Assembly: GCA_035610365.1 (NCBI GenBank)
Contig: CM069436.1
Span: forward strand, 7,988,937-8,052,936
DNA from: Aquatica leii
Taxonomy: Eukaryota > Arthropoda > Insecta > Coleoptera > Lampyridae
DNA: 64,000 nt
Reading direction: 5' to 3'
A program made the position numbers and the translations under genes. Below, piece after piece: positions 21,480-32,699 of this stretch. Numbering within the stretch: the first letter of the stretch is position 1; each line of letters starts with the position of its first letter. The notes under the pieces are model-generated. The model had not been told where the DNA came from, did not search any database, and saw only the letters and a program-made list of their open reading frames with translations.

Positions 21480-22710
21480 TAATAGTAGGATGTTTCTCAA
21501 AATCAAGTTCCACATTCAGACACGCTTTTAAAAACATTCTACACCATGCTAGTCTAGCGTTAATAAACAAACGGATGATTGGATTCTTTTTGACAACATT
21601 ACTTAGTCTGATTCCACCAATCGGTGCTATCCAAGGGTTCGAATTTTGCTGTTGCTCTGCAACACATTTCTAAAGAAGTCATTTTATGTGTAACAAATCT
21701 TTCTCGCCACATTTCAGATTCAATTGGAATTCACAATGACAAAATTCTTGAATCATCTAAATTTCTTAAATTTCTGTCGAAACAGTTAGTTTGGAAAAGT
21801 CTTCGTAGAAACCTCAATATTATAGTTCTTTCATCGGACAAGAATGTTTTGTCAACAGAAACATTTTATTTTAATAATTGAACGTGAGGTCAGCCAAATA
21901 TTCTAATCTACTTTCTAAAACCAAACGTTGATTTACCACCTCAGATACGAAACCACCTTGTCGATACGGACTTCCCAAAATCTAGAAGCAAGGTATACTT
22001 CTTCGACCTATTGTCTATACTATCCAATCTCCCACTTAGAAGCTAGCCAAGTTTTTGTTCAACATTCTTTGCAAATTTACAGATAAAAACTCTTTCACGT
22101 CTTCAACTCTCACCATTTTATTTAACGTTTTTCTTCTTGTGAGTTTGAATGTCACTTCACTATTGCCACGGTTCCTATTAAAGATTCCCTTATTATCACC
22201 GAACAGATTTTTTCTCACGGTGATAAAGATTTGAGTTTGGTATTTCTTATTGACAAGTGCTTAACATCCAGTTATTTGCAATTTGATAACAAATTTTGGG
22301 TGCTGCTATGGGTTCTTCCTTATCTCCTTTCCTTATCTTCCGATGGCCATTTTGAATTATCTAGGTTTTTGATCACTTAAACAACCCATATATCAAATTC
22401 ACAATGAAAATCTAAAATAATGGTTCTTTGCCATTTTTCGGCGTTTTTGTGACTCATAAACTTAATAGACTTTTGGGCGTTCCTGTTTAATGGAAACTCG
22501 CCTATACGGACTGATAGCTTCATGTTTTGTCTCATCATAATCTTGCACAGAAACGTTCTGTTATCGAATCTTTGGTTTATCGCATTTTTTCTATTTTGCA
22601 ACTTGAGAATCTAAAATTCTGTTCTGAAGTGAAAATCAAAATAGATAAATTGACGACCCTTAAGAAAGTGGACGAAACGTTGGCAGCTTCGGTTACAACA
22701 CTATTATGGT
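21480..22710 (+). mobile_element. Decayed Penelope-like element (PLE 2)
   Basis: N-terminal and RT blocks of the same family as PLE 1 and the composite PLE at 46.7-51.2 kb. They include LSKGSNFAVALQHISKEVIL (about 21627) and HISDSIGIHNDKILES, then an RT entry with WKSLRRNLNIIVLSSDKN, and later HGDKDLSLVFLIDKCL (about 22220-22260). The SNGSLPFLDV-equivalent region is near 22410. A pLTR-like end GACGAAACGTTGGCAGCTTC is at 22672-22691. Internal deletions have removed most of the palm and the whole endonuclease. Confidence 0.7.
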
Positions 22711-22942
22711 TCTTAGTTTTGACACATTGTTCAAATCTTTTAGTGCGATCTTCTTTAAGTGTATTTGTTAACCTAAGACTTAATTGATTATTAACCTGTT
22801 TTAATATGTGTTCGTTTTGATTTACTTTTTTTTTTTGATGAAGTACTAGTGAAGACTGTTGACGAACCTGTTTATAGATTTCATAAAAACTGCCAATTCT
22901 TCTTGAGTCTGATGTTTAAGTTTGTGCCGTCATTAATTATAC

Positions 22943-23327
22943 TGTAACGAATTTTAAAACTAATTATATTTAAAACTATTTAGTTACACGTAGTTTAGAC
23001 AGGATTATTCTAAAGTAATTTTTAATAAATTAAGATTACTAAAATGTAAAGATATTTCGTTACAAGTAATTTATATATGACTATCACTCGATATATACAA
23101 ACACTGTTCGCAGATAAGTATCACTTGTGTTTATCTCAAGTGGTATTTATTTTCACTGGCACGCGCGTTAACTCATTTATTTAAACCGACAATTGTTACT
23201 ATTTGAGACTTCTGACTAGATTAAACTTCACTTCTTTCGGATACCTTTTATATTTTTATGTTATCTGTTTTGAAAACATTCCATCTTTTTTTACTATCGT
23301 CTCGAAAAATACTTTGGAAACGCTTCA
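22943..23327 (-). mobile_element. Second solo LTR, related to the 6526 copy
   Basis: Starts TGTAACGAATTTT and ends CGCTTCA on the plus strand (TG...CA), flanked by ATAC at 22939-22942 and ATAC at 23328-23331. The ends resemble those of the 6526-7008 LTR (TGTTGCG...CGTTTCA), and both share an AACTAATT...TTTAAA...ACTA block just inside. Length 385 bp. No heat-shock motif cluster is evident here. No internal region adjoins it. Confidence 0.6.
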
Positions 23328-23331
23328 ATAC

Positions 23332-25245
23332 TATGAAAAGTGTCACAATTTGTTATGGTTTTTTGGCGTTTTTTCTTAGCTTTTACTAAGCGTAACAAAA
23401 AGAAAAATTAATTAACCAGTTTACGTATTAGCTTTGTTAGTATGTTTAGTACCAAATTGTTTTATTGGATCAATTAGTTGATCATAGTTGTAAATTTGTT
23501 AAGAAAATGTGACAAGAATTATATTTCATATTAATATATTTCAGTTTTTTTAAAAATAATTTATCTTACTGGTTTTGTTATTTGTAAAACGCAAATTTTA
23601 ATTAACTGAGCATGTTTTTAAATTGGAAAAATGTAATTTGCATTGTTAAACAGATACATCTCGTTTAAAAAAGAAATTATTTTTTTATTTTATTACGAAT
23701 ACATTTGTTATTAAATGGAGCGAAAAGAATTTTATGCAAATTATAAATACTTTTGAACAAAGCATCATAAACCATGGAAAACTGTATTTCACAAAGCGCG
23801 TTAGTTTTTCTTTTATAAATCGAAAAACATGCAATTTAGAAAATAGTTGAAAAATATTTCTAGTTAAAATTTCAGTCACTTAAACTTTCCAATACATTAA
23901 ATTTTGCCCGCATTCCTTTCTACGAATGGATTTAGATAAAGGATTACAGGATACCGATATGTATCCTTTAAGTATCTTCTATAAAAGCCACAGGTTAGAA
24001 CTGAATTATCCTTTTGTATGCGTTTAAGGAACTGTCAGTCAAAATACCGGAATCGCTAGTTGTTTGGAAAATCGTCAAAACATCCGAAAGTTTCTTTTGC
24101 GTTTACTCGAAAAATTCGTACTTGTTCGTGCCAATAATAACAGTAATATTAATCACCTAAACACATCAATTTTCGATCAAATTAAATAATAATTGGATAA
24201 AAATTAACTTAATCGAATTAATAGGAAAAATGTTACGCATCAAAAGCTTATTTAAATAATGAAAAAATTCAATTATCGGAAACGGGCGAAACGTTTTCAG
24301 CTATTGGCGATGTAATAAATATATTTGCTGCGACAAAATATAATTTCAATTATAACAATTATTTATGTAGCGGAATATTATTAATACAAAGTTCGGGAAT
24401 CAGAATTTAATAATTATAAAGGTTGTAAATTGAAATAGCTGTGCGTATAAATTACAATTTTAGTCTTTGGTTTACATAAATTTAAGTTTTGAAGAGATTT
24501 ATTAGGGTATTACGGTAGCATAATAAAACGATTTCAGCTGCAAAGCAAACTGAAACTCGATCAATGGTCGAAGTTGTAGCGCAGAAGAGAGGAAGTAATT
24601 AAATAGAAAATCTAAAAACAAGAATTTAAACATTCGAAGCTGAGTCGCCAATTTGATTGTACCAATTAAATTCATTATAGAAATTGTTAATCGCCAAACA
24701 GTGATACCGATAAGTTGTTGTAATCCACAATCGTTTCGCTGGGGAAAATAAGTTGCAACTTAACTGCTTATTAATTTTCACAATAACGGGTTGCAGTTTT
24801 AGATTAATATGGCGTGGTAATATCGATAACCTTCTTTAGCTTGCTTAAATGTATACCAGTTCAATTTTAATAACTGCACTTTTTTGTTTATTAGTAAATA
24901 CGTTATTTGTCTACAATATTCAATGATCAGTCTGTTAGAATTAGTTTCTAATGTTGATGGAATAATAATCTTTCACAATTAGATTAAATGTGATATTCAT
25001 GTAGTAGAGCTTGTTCAGTTCCTTATGGCAAGAACTTGGTATGCGTAGTAAATCAAGCGAGTTGTCGTAAGTTACTTACGAGCAATTGTATAAAATCACA
25101 TGGTGGGGTAATGCAGTAGCGTGCTCCCTGTACACATGAATAAAGGGCGAAGGTATTAGCTAAACTAACTTGACACTGGTTTAGCTCCAAGGAGACTAAA
25201 CAAGCTGTACAAATACAAAAACAATGTCACCTGTCAAGATATTTG
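23332..25245. other. AT-rich stretch without recognisable features
   Basis: I see no coding homology, terminal repeats or structured elements that I can support. Confidence 0.4.
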
Positions 25246-25265
25246 TTTCTGTTAAATTAAGAGAA

Positions 25266-26255
25266 AACATGTTACAAGCTTTATGTCTTACGAACCTTGC
25301 ACGGTCAACTCATACAGTCGGAGGTAGGGGAGGTTCACAGGAAGTATGCTTAAAGGCGCCAGATCTGATCTAAGATAACACTTCTGCCTCGATCACGACA
25401 GACGATCCAAACTTGTAACTCAATTTGAGGTTCGTAATCCTTATTACTCTGATGTTCGAGTAGCCAAAATTAGTTAATAGATAACGATAATCACAGGAGA
25501 AAGAAAAATAACAAGAGAGATTAACAATTATAATCACTTTAATGTATTAACGTTGGATACTAATAAGAATATATGAAATTTCTTCACCTATCGGTGCTCG
25601 AATGGTTTCCACGTAGAATTAACAAATATCACAGTTTTAATTTAGTAGCGCAGTAAATTGACAACTATACGCTAAATGCGCAATCCTTAAATACTAGCGT
25701 GACTAACAATTTTCGTTAACAAGTGTAGAAAACTTTGATTTCGTCATACATGAGATTTACTAGATTATATCTAAGTTTTAATACATGAATGGCCGCAGTA
25801 TTGGCAACACACACTACACATTGAAGTTATGTCGAAATGAACAGCACCGAAAATCTCGGAATAAATATGTTTTTCCCTCACAGCATGCGATACAGTTACG
25901 TAAATGATTAAGATTACCTTATTGGTATATAAGCGATAACGTAATTACGGTCGTTAACATTAATTACAATTCTGTGAGTAACTTTCGTGATCACGATATA
26001 AAAGTTAAACAAATAACTCACCCCAAAATCCAGTATCCACTTTCGCGAAGAAAACGTTTTCCCGCCAGCGGCCTGTAATAAATAGTGAAAAGCAAATCGT
26101 ATCACACACTAACTCACAACGAACAAGAAGCTAAAAAAAAAGTATTAATAAATCATTAAATGTTATATAAAAACCCGTTGTATCGTATACTGTAGGTAAC
26201 AATTTAGCACAGGTGGCTGATAATACAATCGACTAATGTACACGAAGTAACATCT
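25266..26255 (+). repeat. LTR-like repeat, family 2 copy
   Basis: Begins TGTTACAAGCTTTATG and shares ordered blocks with 36868-37640. These include TTACGAACCT...GCACGG..CAACTCA, GGCGCCAGA, GGTTCGTAATCC, GTTCGAGTAGCC, GATAACGA, then GGCAACACAC, CATGCGA and TCCAC...TTTTCCCGCCA-type spacing. The start TGTTAC and the candidate end near ACACGAAGTAACA (about 26242-26254) fit a long LTR. No coding region is attached. A diverged relative of the second half lies at about 59190-59480. Confidence 0.5.
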
Positions 26256-26669
26256 CCCACAGTAAGGCTTGTCGAGACCCCGTTTTCGTGGCGGAGAATA
26301 TGCCTTCCAAAATCGTACGTGTTCGGTAACGGTATTCCTTAATAATAATTAATCCTTAACACTCCTTTAATTGAAACGAACATGCGCTCAAGCGTGAGGA
26401 AACGGCTATCAAATTAAGGAGAAATTACAAACGAAGTTTAATAAAACGGCAGTAATTATCTTACCCTGCGACGACTCAAATATTTCACGAACGTAATTTA
26501 ATTACAATTTGATTCCCATTAGTACGGATGTCTCTTGAAATTATTTCTTTAAGTCATACAGGCCATTTTAGGCAATCCATTCTGTCGCAAAAATGACAGC
26601 CACGAGAAAAGATCGGCAGAGGGCGTCCAAACCGGAATCTAATTTCAATTACATCTACAGGGTATTCCG

Positions 26670-27845
26670 TAATGAAAATTTCGTACGTAACAAACAATAG
26701 ACAAAGGTCCACACAGAGCAAGTTTTGTGGCGGAATTCACACTCTCAATCCGACAGAAACATATATTCTCCAAAAAAATTCTCAGTTTGAAAATCTCGAA
26801 GAACGTTTTTATGTCACAAATATCTCTATGGAGAGAAGTATAGGTAATTTTATTATGAAAGGCAGGACGGGAAACTAAATTGTCTGATCAGTCTTTCTTT
26901 GGTTTTGCCACGGATTGGGTGAGTTTGAAACAACTAGGTTACTCTGGGAGCATTTTGAGAAAAAGATTACGTTCGATACTGTATAATAAAAGTACATCAA
27001 CTTTCAGTGATCCCTACCAAAAAGCAGAATTGGGTTTGTTCACAAGAAATATCTCACTAGCAGATTTAACAAGGAAATTTTAGTCAAAAAAATTGAAGAT
27101 GAGAATGGACAAGTCTTATGGGGTCGAAAAATTCAACGTAGAATCCCTGAAAGACTAATCCACACAGTGTCTATATCAAAGGAGGTTACGACAAAAGATG
27201 AAAAAATAACAAAATACAAGAAACCCCAGAAGATGTTTGGGGTTCACGCCTGAAGTGTACAGAACAAGAGCAACACAACAAAATACGAACAATACGAAGT
27301 GATAAACAACAGGACGAACGAGAACATAAATAAACTCATACTATCATATTGGGAAAGATTCTGTAACAATATGGAACTAAATTTATATGGCGAAATGCTG
27401 AAAAACCACAATAAAGCAGAGCAGGGAGTAGATATATCCAGACTCTTAAGATCACAGTTAAGGAATGGGAAACAACTATTTTAGAAGAGCATGATGGACT
27501 GATGCAAGACAGCACAGCACAACGACAACGAAGGTTGGTCGATTACGAAAGAAAGAATACAAAAAACCATCGCGAAACTGAAAAACAGAAAGTCGTCGTT
27601 AACCGATTACATAATGATGATAAAGCAACAATATAGTAACACACAGAAATTCCCGGAACAGTGGAAAAAGCTACTAATTCTCAGAAAAGGCACAAAAATC
27701 GGGATCGGTTTACTATGTTCAACTCAAACGCTTTTTACCAGAATACTTGCTGAGGTAGTAGCAGGATATAGTGCAGCTTCTAAAAAAATGAAGGGTATAT
27801 CACAAGATCGCAAAAATTATCAAAGAACTGAATACACATACTAAG
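26670..27845 (+). mobile_element. LINE C fragment, 5' part
   Basis: The first readable block is LKQLGYSGSILRKRLRSILY (26928 on). It is followed by LILSYWERFCNNMELNLYGE (about 27335-27395), the linker before the RT, and then ITKERIQKTIAKLKNRKSS (about 27542) with FPEQWKKLLILRKGTK and LFTRILAEVV. This is the RT entry of an RTE- or CR1-like LINE. Frames shift several times and the text stops near 27845, where a family 1 repeat begins. A plausible continuation lies at 29200-29800. Confidence 0.6.
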
Positions 27846-27852
27846 AGCATAT

Positions 27853-29165
27853 CAACTTTTTTTCCCCGCAGATTTTGCTGATAACAATCACGACATCATG
27901 GCTAGCTGAGATATTGGTGCGTGGGCGTAGTTGTAAATGCTATTTAAAAAAAGCTGACGTCACCCCTAGCGTACGCCTAGAATTCTTGTTTAGAGGGTAC
28001 TTATGAACCCACTGTAGAATAAATTAGACAAAGGTAAAAAACAAATAACTTGATAACGATAGAACGTAACAAAATGGTTGTATAAGATTATAAGCGAATT
28101 TTGGCTAAGACTGCGTCGTAGTTGAACACCCACACTTTTTAGGCTTGGTCCTAGTCTCTTCTTGAAAGCCAAAGCAAAAATTCGAACTTGGCATTTACCG
28201 TATTATCGTTTGTGAACCCAAACAAACTGACGTTTCGCAAGACATTGTAGCTTGCATTTTCGGAGTGGTGAATGTCACTGCCAGTCCAAGAAAATTGCGA
28301 AAGCTTAAGATTCTAGAAAATGGTTGTATATTTTTCATAGAGACAAAAGTAGGTACTAAGGCGGAGGCAAAGTCGATCATAGAATTAATACACACAGTCG
28401 AAGTAATAACATGCATAAAACTTGATTTTTAAAATTTAAATAGTATTAGCAAATTTCGAAGACTGTAAGCTTACATTTCTCCACTTAAATAGTCACCATA
28501 GGCTCTGAATACGTAGTGAACAATTTACTCAGGATACTCAGTTTGGTAAAAGTCATCAACCGAAGAAGGATACACTGAATGAAAGCATAAGTTAAAGGCC
28601 AGTTAATTATACTCGATCGAAAGTAAAATATTAGTAAAGGACCCTAAAAACAATAAAGCTGGAGGTTTAATATAAAGATATGTAAATAAGCTGAAGGCTT
28701 ATTGTAATCATCGAAGTATATAGTTAACAAAGCAGAAGGCTTAAAGCAATTATTGACAAACAAAATTAACAAAGCCAAAGGCGTAAGATAAGTAAAACAT
28801 GAGAGACTATACAGGTTATCAACAGCTGATCGAAGCCTAAAAGTTTCCTTTCGAACCCAACTCTGATTTCAACAGAATTTAATTTGTCCAATACTTTTAA
28901 ATACCACTTGTATGGTAGAATGATTAACTTCACGTAAAGTTGAGGATGAAAGGAAGGCTTTGGACCTACAACAACTTGCTGAAATTACTTTAAATTATCA
29001 AGTGTCAAGTATCAACGAGTGTCAGGAAGGAAACGACCACACAGACGAGCCGTCCAGACCGTAGCATAAATCGGCACCGAAAGGGACGCACTTGCGTACA
29101 GTACAATACTAGAATTTTCGTTACGAAGGGAGCAAATTTATTACTAAGAACACGTAACAACCTTC
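27853..29165 (+). repeat. Family 1 LTR-like repeat splitting LINE C
   Basis: Starts CAACTTTTTTTCCCCGCAGA, the family 1 5' block, followed by TGCTGATAACAATCACGACAT and GGCTAGCTGAGAT. It ends with AAGAACACGTAACA (29141-29154), matching the family end GACACGTAACA. A CATAT sequence occurs just before (27848-27852) and just after (29165-29169), a possible 5-bp target duplication. Inside, four spaced copies of an AAGCTGAAGGCTT-like motif occur at 28655-28787. Confidence 0.5.
28655..28787 (+). repeat. Four spaced AAGCTGAAGGCTT-like motifs
   Basis: The units are AAAGCTGGAGGTTTAA (28655), TAAGCTGAAGGCTTA (28687), AAAGCAGAAGGCTTAAA (28729) and AAAGCCAAAGGCGTAAG (28771), spaced about 33-42 bp. Related units occur at 33863-33920, 57445-57475 and about 17783, always inside family 1 repeats. 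Function unknown. Confidence 0.5.
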
Positions 29166-29199
29166 ATATACTAGGTAACGAGTTGACCACGATAGCAAC

Positions 29200-29810
29200 T
29201 ACAGGGAATATAGAAGGAACGACAAGGAAATAATAATAGCTATGCAGACGACCGTACTACTAAACTGAAAACGAACTACAGAGACTATTGTTTCAATTCC
29301 ATCTAGCAGCAAAAAGACTGTGACTATCTCTAAACAAAAAACATAATAGATGTTTATAGCAAAAGAACCGACAAGATGCAATCTGGGCGCCAACATCACG
29401 AGCAAAGGAAACTTTAATGAAGGAAGTGACACTAAACAAGCATATGAAAATCTAAAGTAAAGTCAGAATATATAAGTTATGCGTTAGGCTAATTACGAAC
29501 TAAGTAATCGAAACAAAAGCGGACAACGCATGAATGAACCGCCTTCTGCGGACAACGGAAATGAAAACGTTAAGAGCAATAACAGGAAACACGTTGCTAG
29601 ATCACTAACGGAACGAGGAAATAAGGAATAAATCCAATGACAAGCGATTCCTTAGCGAAGATAACTTAAACACTAGGAGACTTTCAGGAAGGAATCACCA
29701 AAGTGATGGTAAGAGAGCTGATCATCGGTTTCGCAAGAGGTCGATTTTCATTCCAATACACAACAAATTTATAGGACCTCTCACTAAAACCACACTGCTA
29801 ATAATAATAC
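29200..29810 (+). mobile_element. LINE C fragment, 3' part (C-terminal region)
   Basis: An IIAMQTT-like segment after a lost YADD box (about 29235) is followed by a frame with LRTTEMKTLRAITGNTLLD (about 29543-29600) and RNEEIRNKSN. This is the typical ...L..T..KTLRAI.GKT..D..R segment at the C terminus of RTE/CR1-like LINE proteins. It lies directly after the family 1 repeat and could be the other half of the fragment ending at 27845, with the palm lost. Confidence 0.5.
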
Positions 29811-30600
29811 ATCACAGATCGCATCAATATAGTAGGCTGGATACATTTGTTATGTTAAAAATGATTTATTATGCATCGCCTTCTATGGTGAATTGTTTTG
29901 TTGTAAAAATGAAGTTGGCAACGTTGGAGTGATATTTTTCTTTTTCTATAAGGACTCACGCGTTTGACATGTTACATGCAAACTGCATAGTAAACGCATG
30001 TAACTAAATGCTCAGCGGAGCTTTCTGAATCATTAGCTATACAATAGTTTTATATTGAAAATCGATGCTTATAGGAAGAATAGCTGAGCATTAAGGGTAA
30101 CAAGCTGATGGTAACATTTATTTTATCTCGTACATACAGGTTGTTTGCACATATAATGTTTATTTATATATTTTTTAAAGTGATAGTTGCTAAATATTAC
30201 TTCGTGTGCAGTGTGTTGCCTATACTGCCCAGTTAAAAGCTATTCATTATTATTATGATGTTGTGTAATAGCCATTGTTATTAAATTCATTCTCTTTTTT
30301 CTTGTTAATTTACTCTGTTATAATTGCCTTTATGTATCTTTGTGGATCCTTTTTAGTAACGAGCTTTAAAATAGTTTTTTTGCACTCATCCGGTGAGACT
30401 GTAGCAAACAATTCGGTGTAGCGTTTTTTTAAATTTATTAATATTACTTGTATTTAGACCCACGATTACTTTCTAACGAGGTGAGCTTGTCCAGGCAGCG
30501 TTGATTGAGATTACATCTATCGCTCAATTAGTATCTTAGGCAAGCGCTCGGAGTCGAACATCCACTTTTGTAGTTCTTTTAACTTCTCAACATCAGAGGT
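29810..30600. other. Stretch without recognisable features
   Basis: AT-rich, with no reading frame of recognisable homology and no terminal repeats. Confidence 0.35.
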
Positions 30601-31080
30601 CAGTGACAACGTTCAAGAGCCATCTGTGGTCTATGCTATTAGGGCTTTCAGCTTCTTCTACTAATCTTGTTACTTGCTCTCTTAATGCTTGTTCACCTTC
30701 TTTTTATGTATCTACTCCTAGTACGAATACTTGCGTTTGCCGTACACAAAGTGATAAACTTTCACGTTCTGTTTGTTTTTTTGCTGTTCTTTATCCTAAT
30801 TTCTTTTCATTTTCTAAGATTATTCGGCCTACTACTGATCCTTGGTGTTTAAGTCTAGTATCTAAAGTTACTGCTTTTCTTCGTCGTTTCTCTCGATGGT
30901 GTGCTGTTAAATATCTTTTATGTAAACGTGTACGTGTCTCTTCTTATGATTATTTGTTATGGTATGATGTTTGTCCTCTGTATAAAATTTATTATCTGAC
31001 GCCTATTTTTCGCCACACTGACAGGGATAAATGTCAAATTGTAAAACAATCATTTTTTCTTGTAATGTTGGAGTAACGCA
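30600..31080 (-). pseudogene. Unrecognised reading-frame remnant
   Basis: On the minus strand one frame (about 30950-30610) reads charged, protein-like sequence with only two stops, for example HHRERRRKAVTLDTRLKHQG and ALREQVTRLVEEAE with SIDHRWLLNVVTD. The plus strand frame 30603-31076 is also open but is rich in Ser, Leu and Cys, as expected of an antisense shadow. I do not recognise the family. It may be a retrotransposon gag or linker fragment. Confidence 0.25.
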
Positions 31081-31770
31081 GACGTCATCTAACGTTGTGT
31101 GCGCCCAACGAGGCTTTCATTGCTGTTTATTCAGTAAGCAATTGTTCCTTCTTTTTGTGATTTAATTTAATTCTTTCGTAATTGTCTGTTTCGGGTTTCC
31201 ATACGTCCATGATGACGTCATGTCACCGTTGTTGACGCTATCTACACCTTAGAGTGTTTGGATGTAATTGTCACCGTATTGGCGGACCACTTACCGAAAT
31301 ACTACTGTGGGAAACTCGTCGGATTTGATTTTTTCTAAGTAATCGTATGATTTACTTGTGATAACACTATATGTACGCTTATTTATATTTCAGCAAATAT
31401 TAGCAGCAGGTTTCGAAGGAAAACTAAACTATGAGTAATTTATTTTGTACTTTAATTCTTTTCACGTTGATAGTCAGTTCTCCACACGACTATACGCACA
31501 TGTTCGGTTGTGGTCGCAATTAACGATAAAATTTTGTTTTGTGTGTAATATAAGATTAGACGATGCGCTCTGCTTTTCTACATTATTGAGAGTTGTACTT
31601 TCGGAGTATAATTTATAACTATAAATTTAATTTAGAAAACTATAAATTAGTACGGAGGGTAGAAAAGTTGTCATTGGATTTAATGACAGCGAAAGTCAAT
31701 GATCTATTGACAAGTGACGCTGTCAAAATCCCAACTATAAAATAGGTTAGGTTATAAGCTATAAGGGGCG

Positions 31771-31882
31771 TCAATGCAATTGTGCAAACTACATTAGGGT
31801 GTATCTCCTACTGCTGATGAGCTCCAAAAGAGCGAAACGGCCGTCTAGTTCACTTTGGTGGCGTTTGCATAATTGCATTGAC
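31771..31882 (+). ncRNA. Hammerhead ribozyme 1 in extended hairpin
   Basis: Core: CTGATGA (31814-31820), stem II GCTC/GAGC (31821-31824 with 31830-31833) closing a CAAAA loop, GAAA (31834-31837), short palindromic stem III ACGGCCGT and cleavage triplet GTC ending at 31845. Inner stem I pairs ACTG (31810-31813) with TAGT (31846-31849), one pair being G-U. Stem I is extended by TCAATGCAATTGTGCAAAC (31771-31789) pairing with 31863-31881, with a single G-U. A two-base-pair stem III with a palindromic loop is typical of hammerheads in Penelope-like elements, which are thought to act as dimers. Confidence 0.8.
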
Positions 31883-32068
31883 ATTGCTTACCCCCAATGT
31901 CCTTTTACGTTGTAGTTTTATCCCGACGAATAATTCAAAGCATATTTTGAAATTCGCGGGTGTTAAACTAATTTCAACGTGTCACCACCGTTTATAGCTA
32001 TTTACAGTAAACTTTAGGCACATAGTAAAATCACACTATGAGATGGCTCTGCCATCAAACACTTTTGA

Positions 32069-32203
32069 GTTAGGAACAATGTCTGTCAGTACAGTTGTGG
32101 AAACACATCGGTGTATCCTAGCGCTGACGAGTTCCTAAAGAACGAAACAGCTGTCCGCTAGTTCTGATGTTGTTTTTCACAATTGTACTGACATTGTTCC
32201 TAA
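32069..32203 (+). ncRNA. Hammerhead ribozyme 2 in extended hairpin
   Basis: Core: inner stem I CTAGCG (32118-32123) pairs perfectly with CGCTAG (32156-32161). CTGACGA (32124-32130) is an allowed core because position 7 is variable. Stem II is GTTC/GAAC (32131-32134 with 32140-32143), GAAA lies at 32144-32147, stem III is ACAGCTGT and the cleavage triplet GTC ends at 32155. The outer stem pairs GTCAGTACAGTTGTG (32086-32100) with CACAATTGTACTGAC (32178-32192), and TAGGAACAATGT with ACATTGTTCCTA beyond it. Sequence differs from ribozyme 1 in stems I and II while pairing is kept, which is direct evidence for a selected fold. Confidence 0.85.
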
Positions 32204-32699
32204 CCTATTTTATAGTTGGGATTTTGACAGCGTCACTTGTCAATAGATCATTGACTTTCGCTGTCATTAAATCCAATGACAACTTTTCTACCCTCCGTAC
32301 TAATTTATAGTTTTCTATATTATCCTATGTGGTATTTTTACCACAAGATGGCATTCTAAAAACATTTTAAATATAAATTTAATTGCTGTCGAAATATAAA
32401 AGTTAGGCCGACTAGGTCTATTTGTTATACGACGTGTTGTCAAACCGAAGGAGGGTTATTCCATATTTTGTCTGTGATACCGACCTACGTGCTAGCGTTT
32501 GATCGCACTTATGTAAATGTACATATATATATTTGGGGTCTTTTTAACTTGTTTTATAATTTTGCACATCGAAGACTCACGATCCAATCACCGAATCAAC
32601 TGAGCTAGTTAGTACTATTAAAGTTACGAGAAAGTTTACGTAACACCTTGCATGTGGAAATTAATCGTTCCATCGGACCGGACCAAACCTCGTTTTCGG

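Larger units (their letters stand above)
31635..32315 (+). mobile_element. 681-bp element with perfect 117-bp terminal inverted repeats and two hammerhead ribozymes
   Basis: The left arm (31635-31751, starting GAAAACTATAAATTAG) and the right arm (32199-32315) are exact reverse complements over 117 bp. TA dinucleotides flank both ends (31633-31634 and 32316-32317), which may be a TA target duplication. Each arm contains its own inverted repeat (GTCAAT gatct ATTGAC inside GACAGCG...CGCTGTC). The centre holds two hairpins with complete hammerhead cores in the same orientation, cleavage sites 310 nt apart. A block TAATTCAAAGC...TGAAATTCGCGG (31941-31972) is shared with the foldback elements at 44 kb and 48 kb, linking all three. 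No coding capacity, so it must be mobilised in trans. The class is unclear. Confidence 0.8.

Noticed and set aside
30603-31076. 157-codon open frame on the plus strand
   Set aside because: Ser/Leu/Cys-rich composition with no recognisable motif. The minus strand reads more like decayed coding sequence, so the plus frame is probably its shadow.
31635-32315. Interpretation as an ordinary Tc1/mariner MITE
   Set aside because: TA flanks fit, but the internal tandem hammerheads and shared blocks with the foldback elements at 44 and 48 kb point to a different, ribozyme-bearing family. Kept as open rather than assigned.
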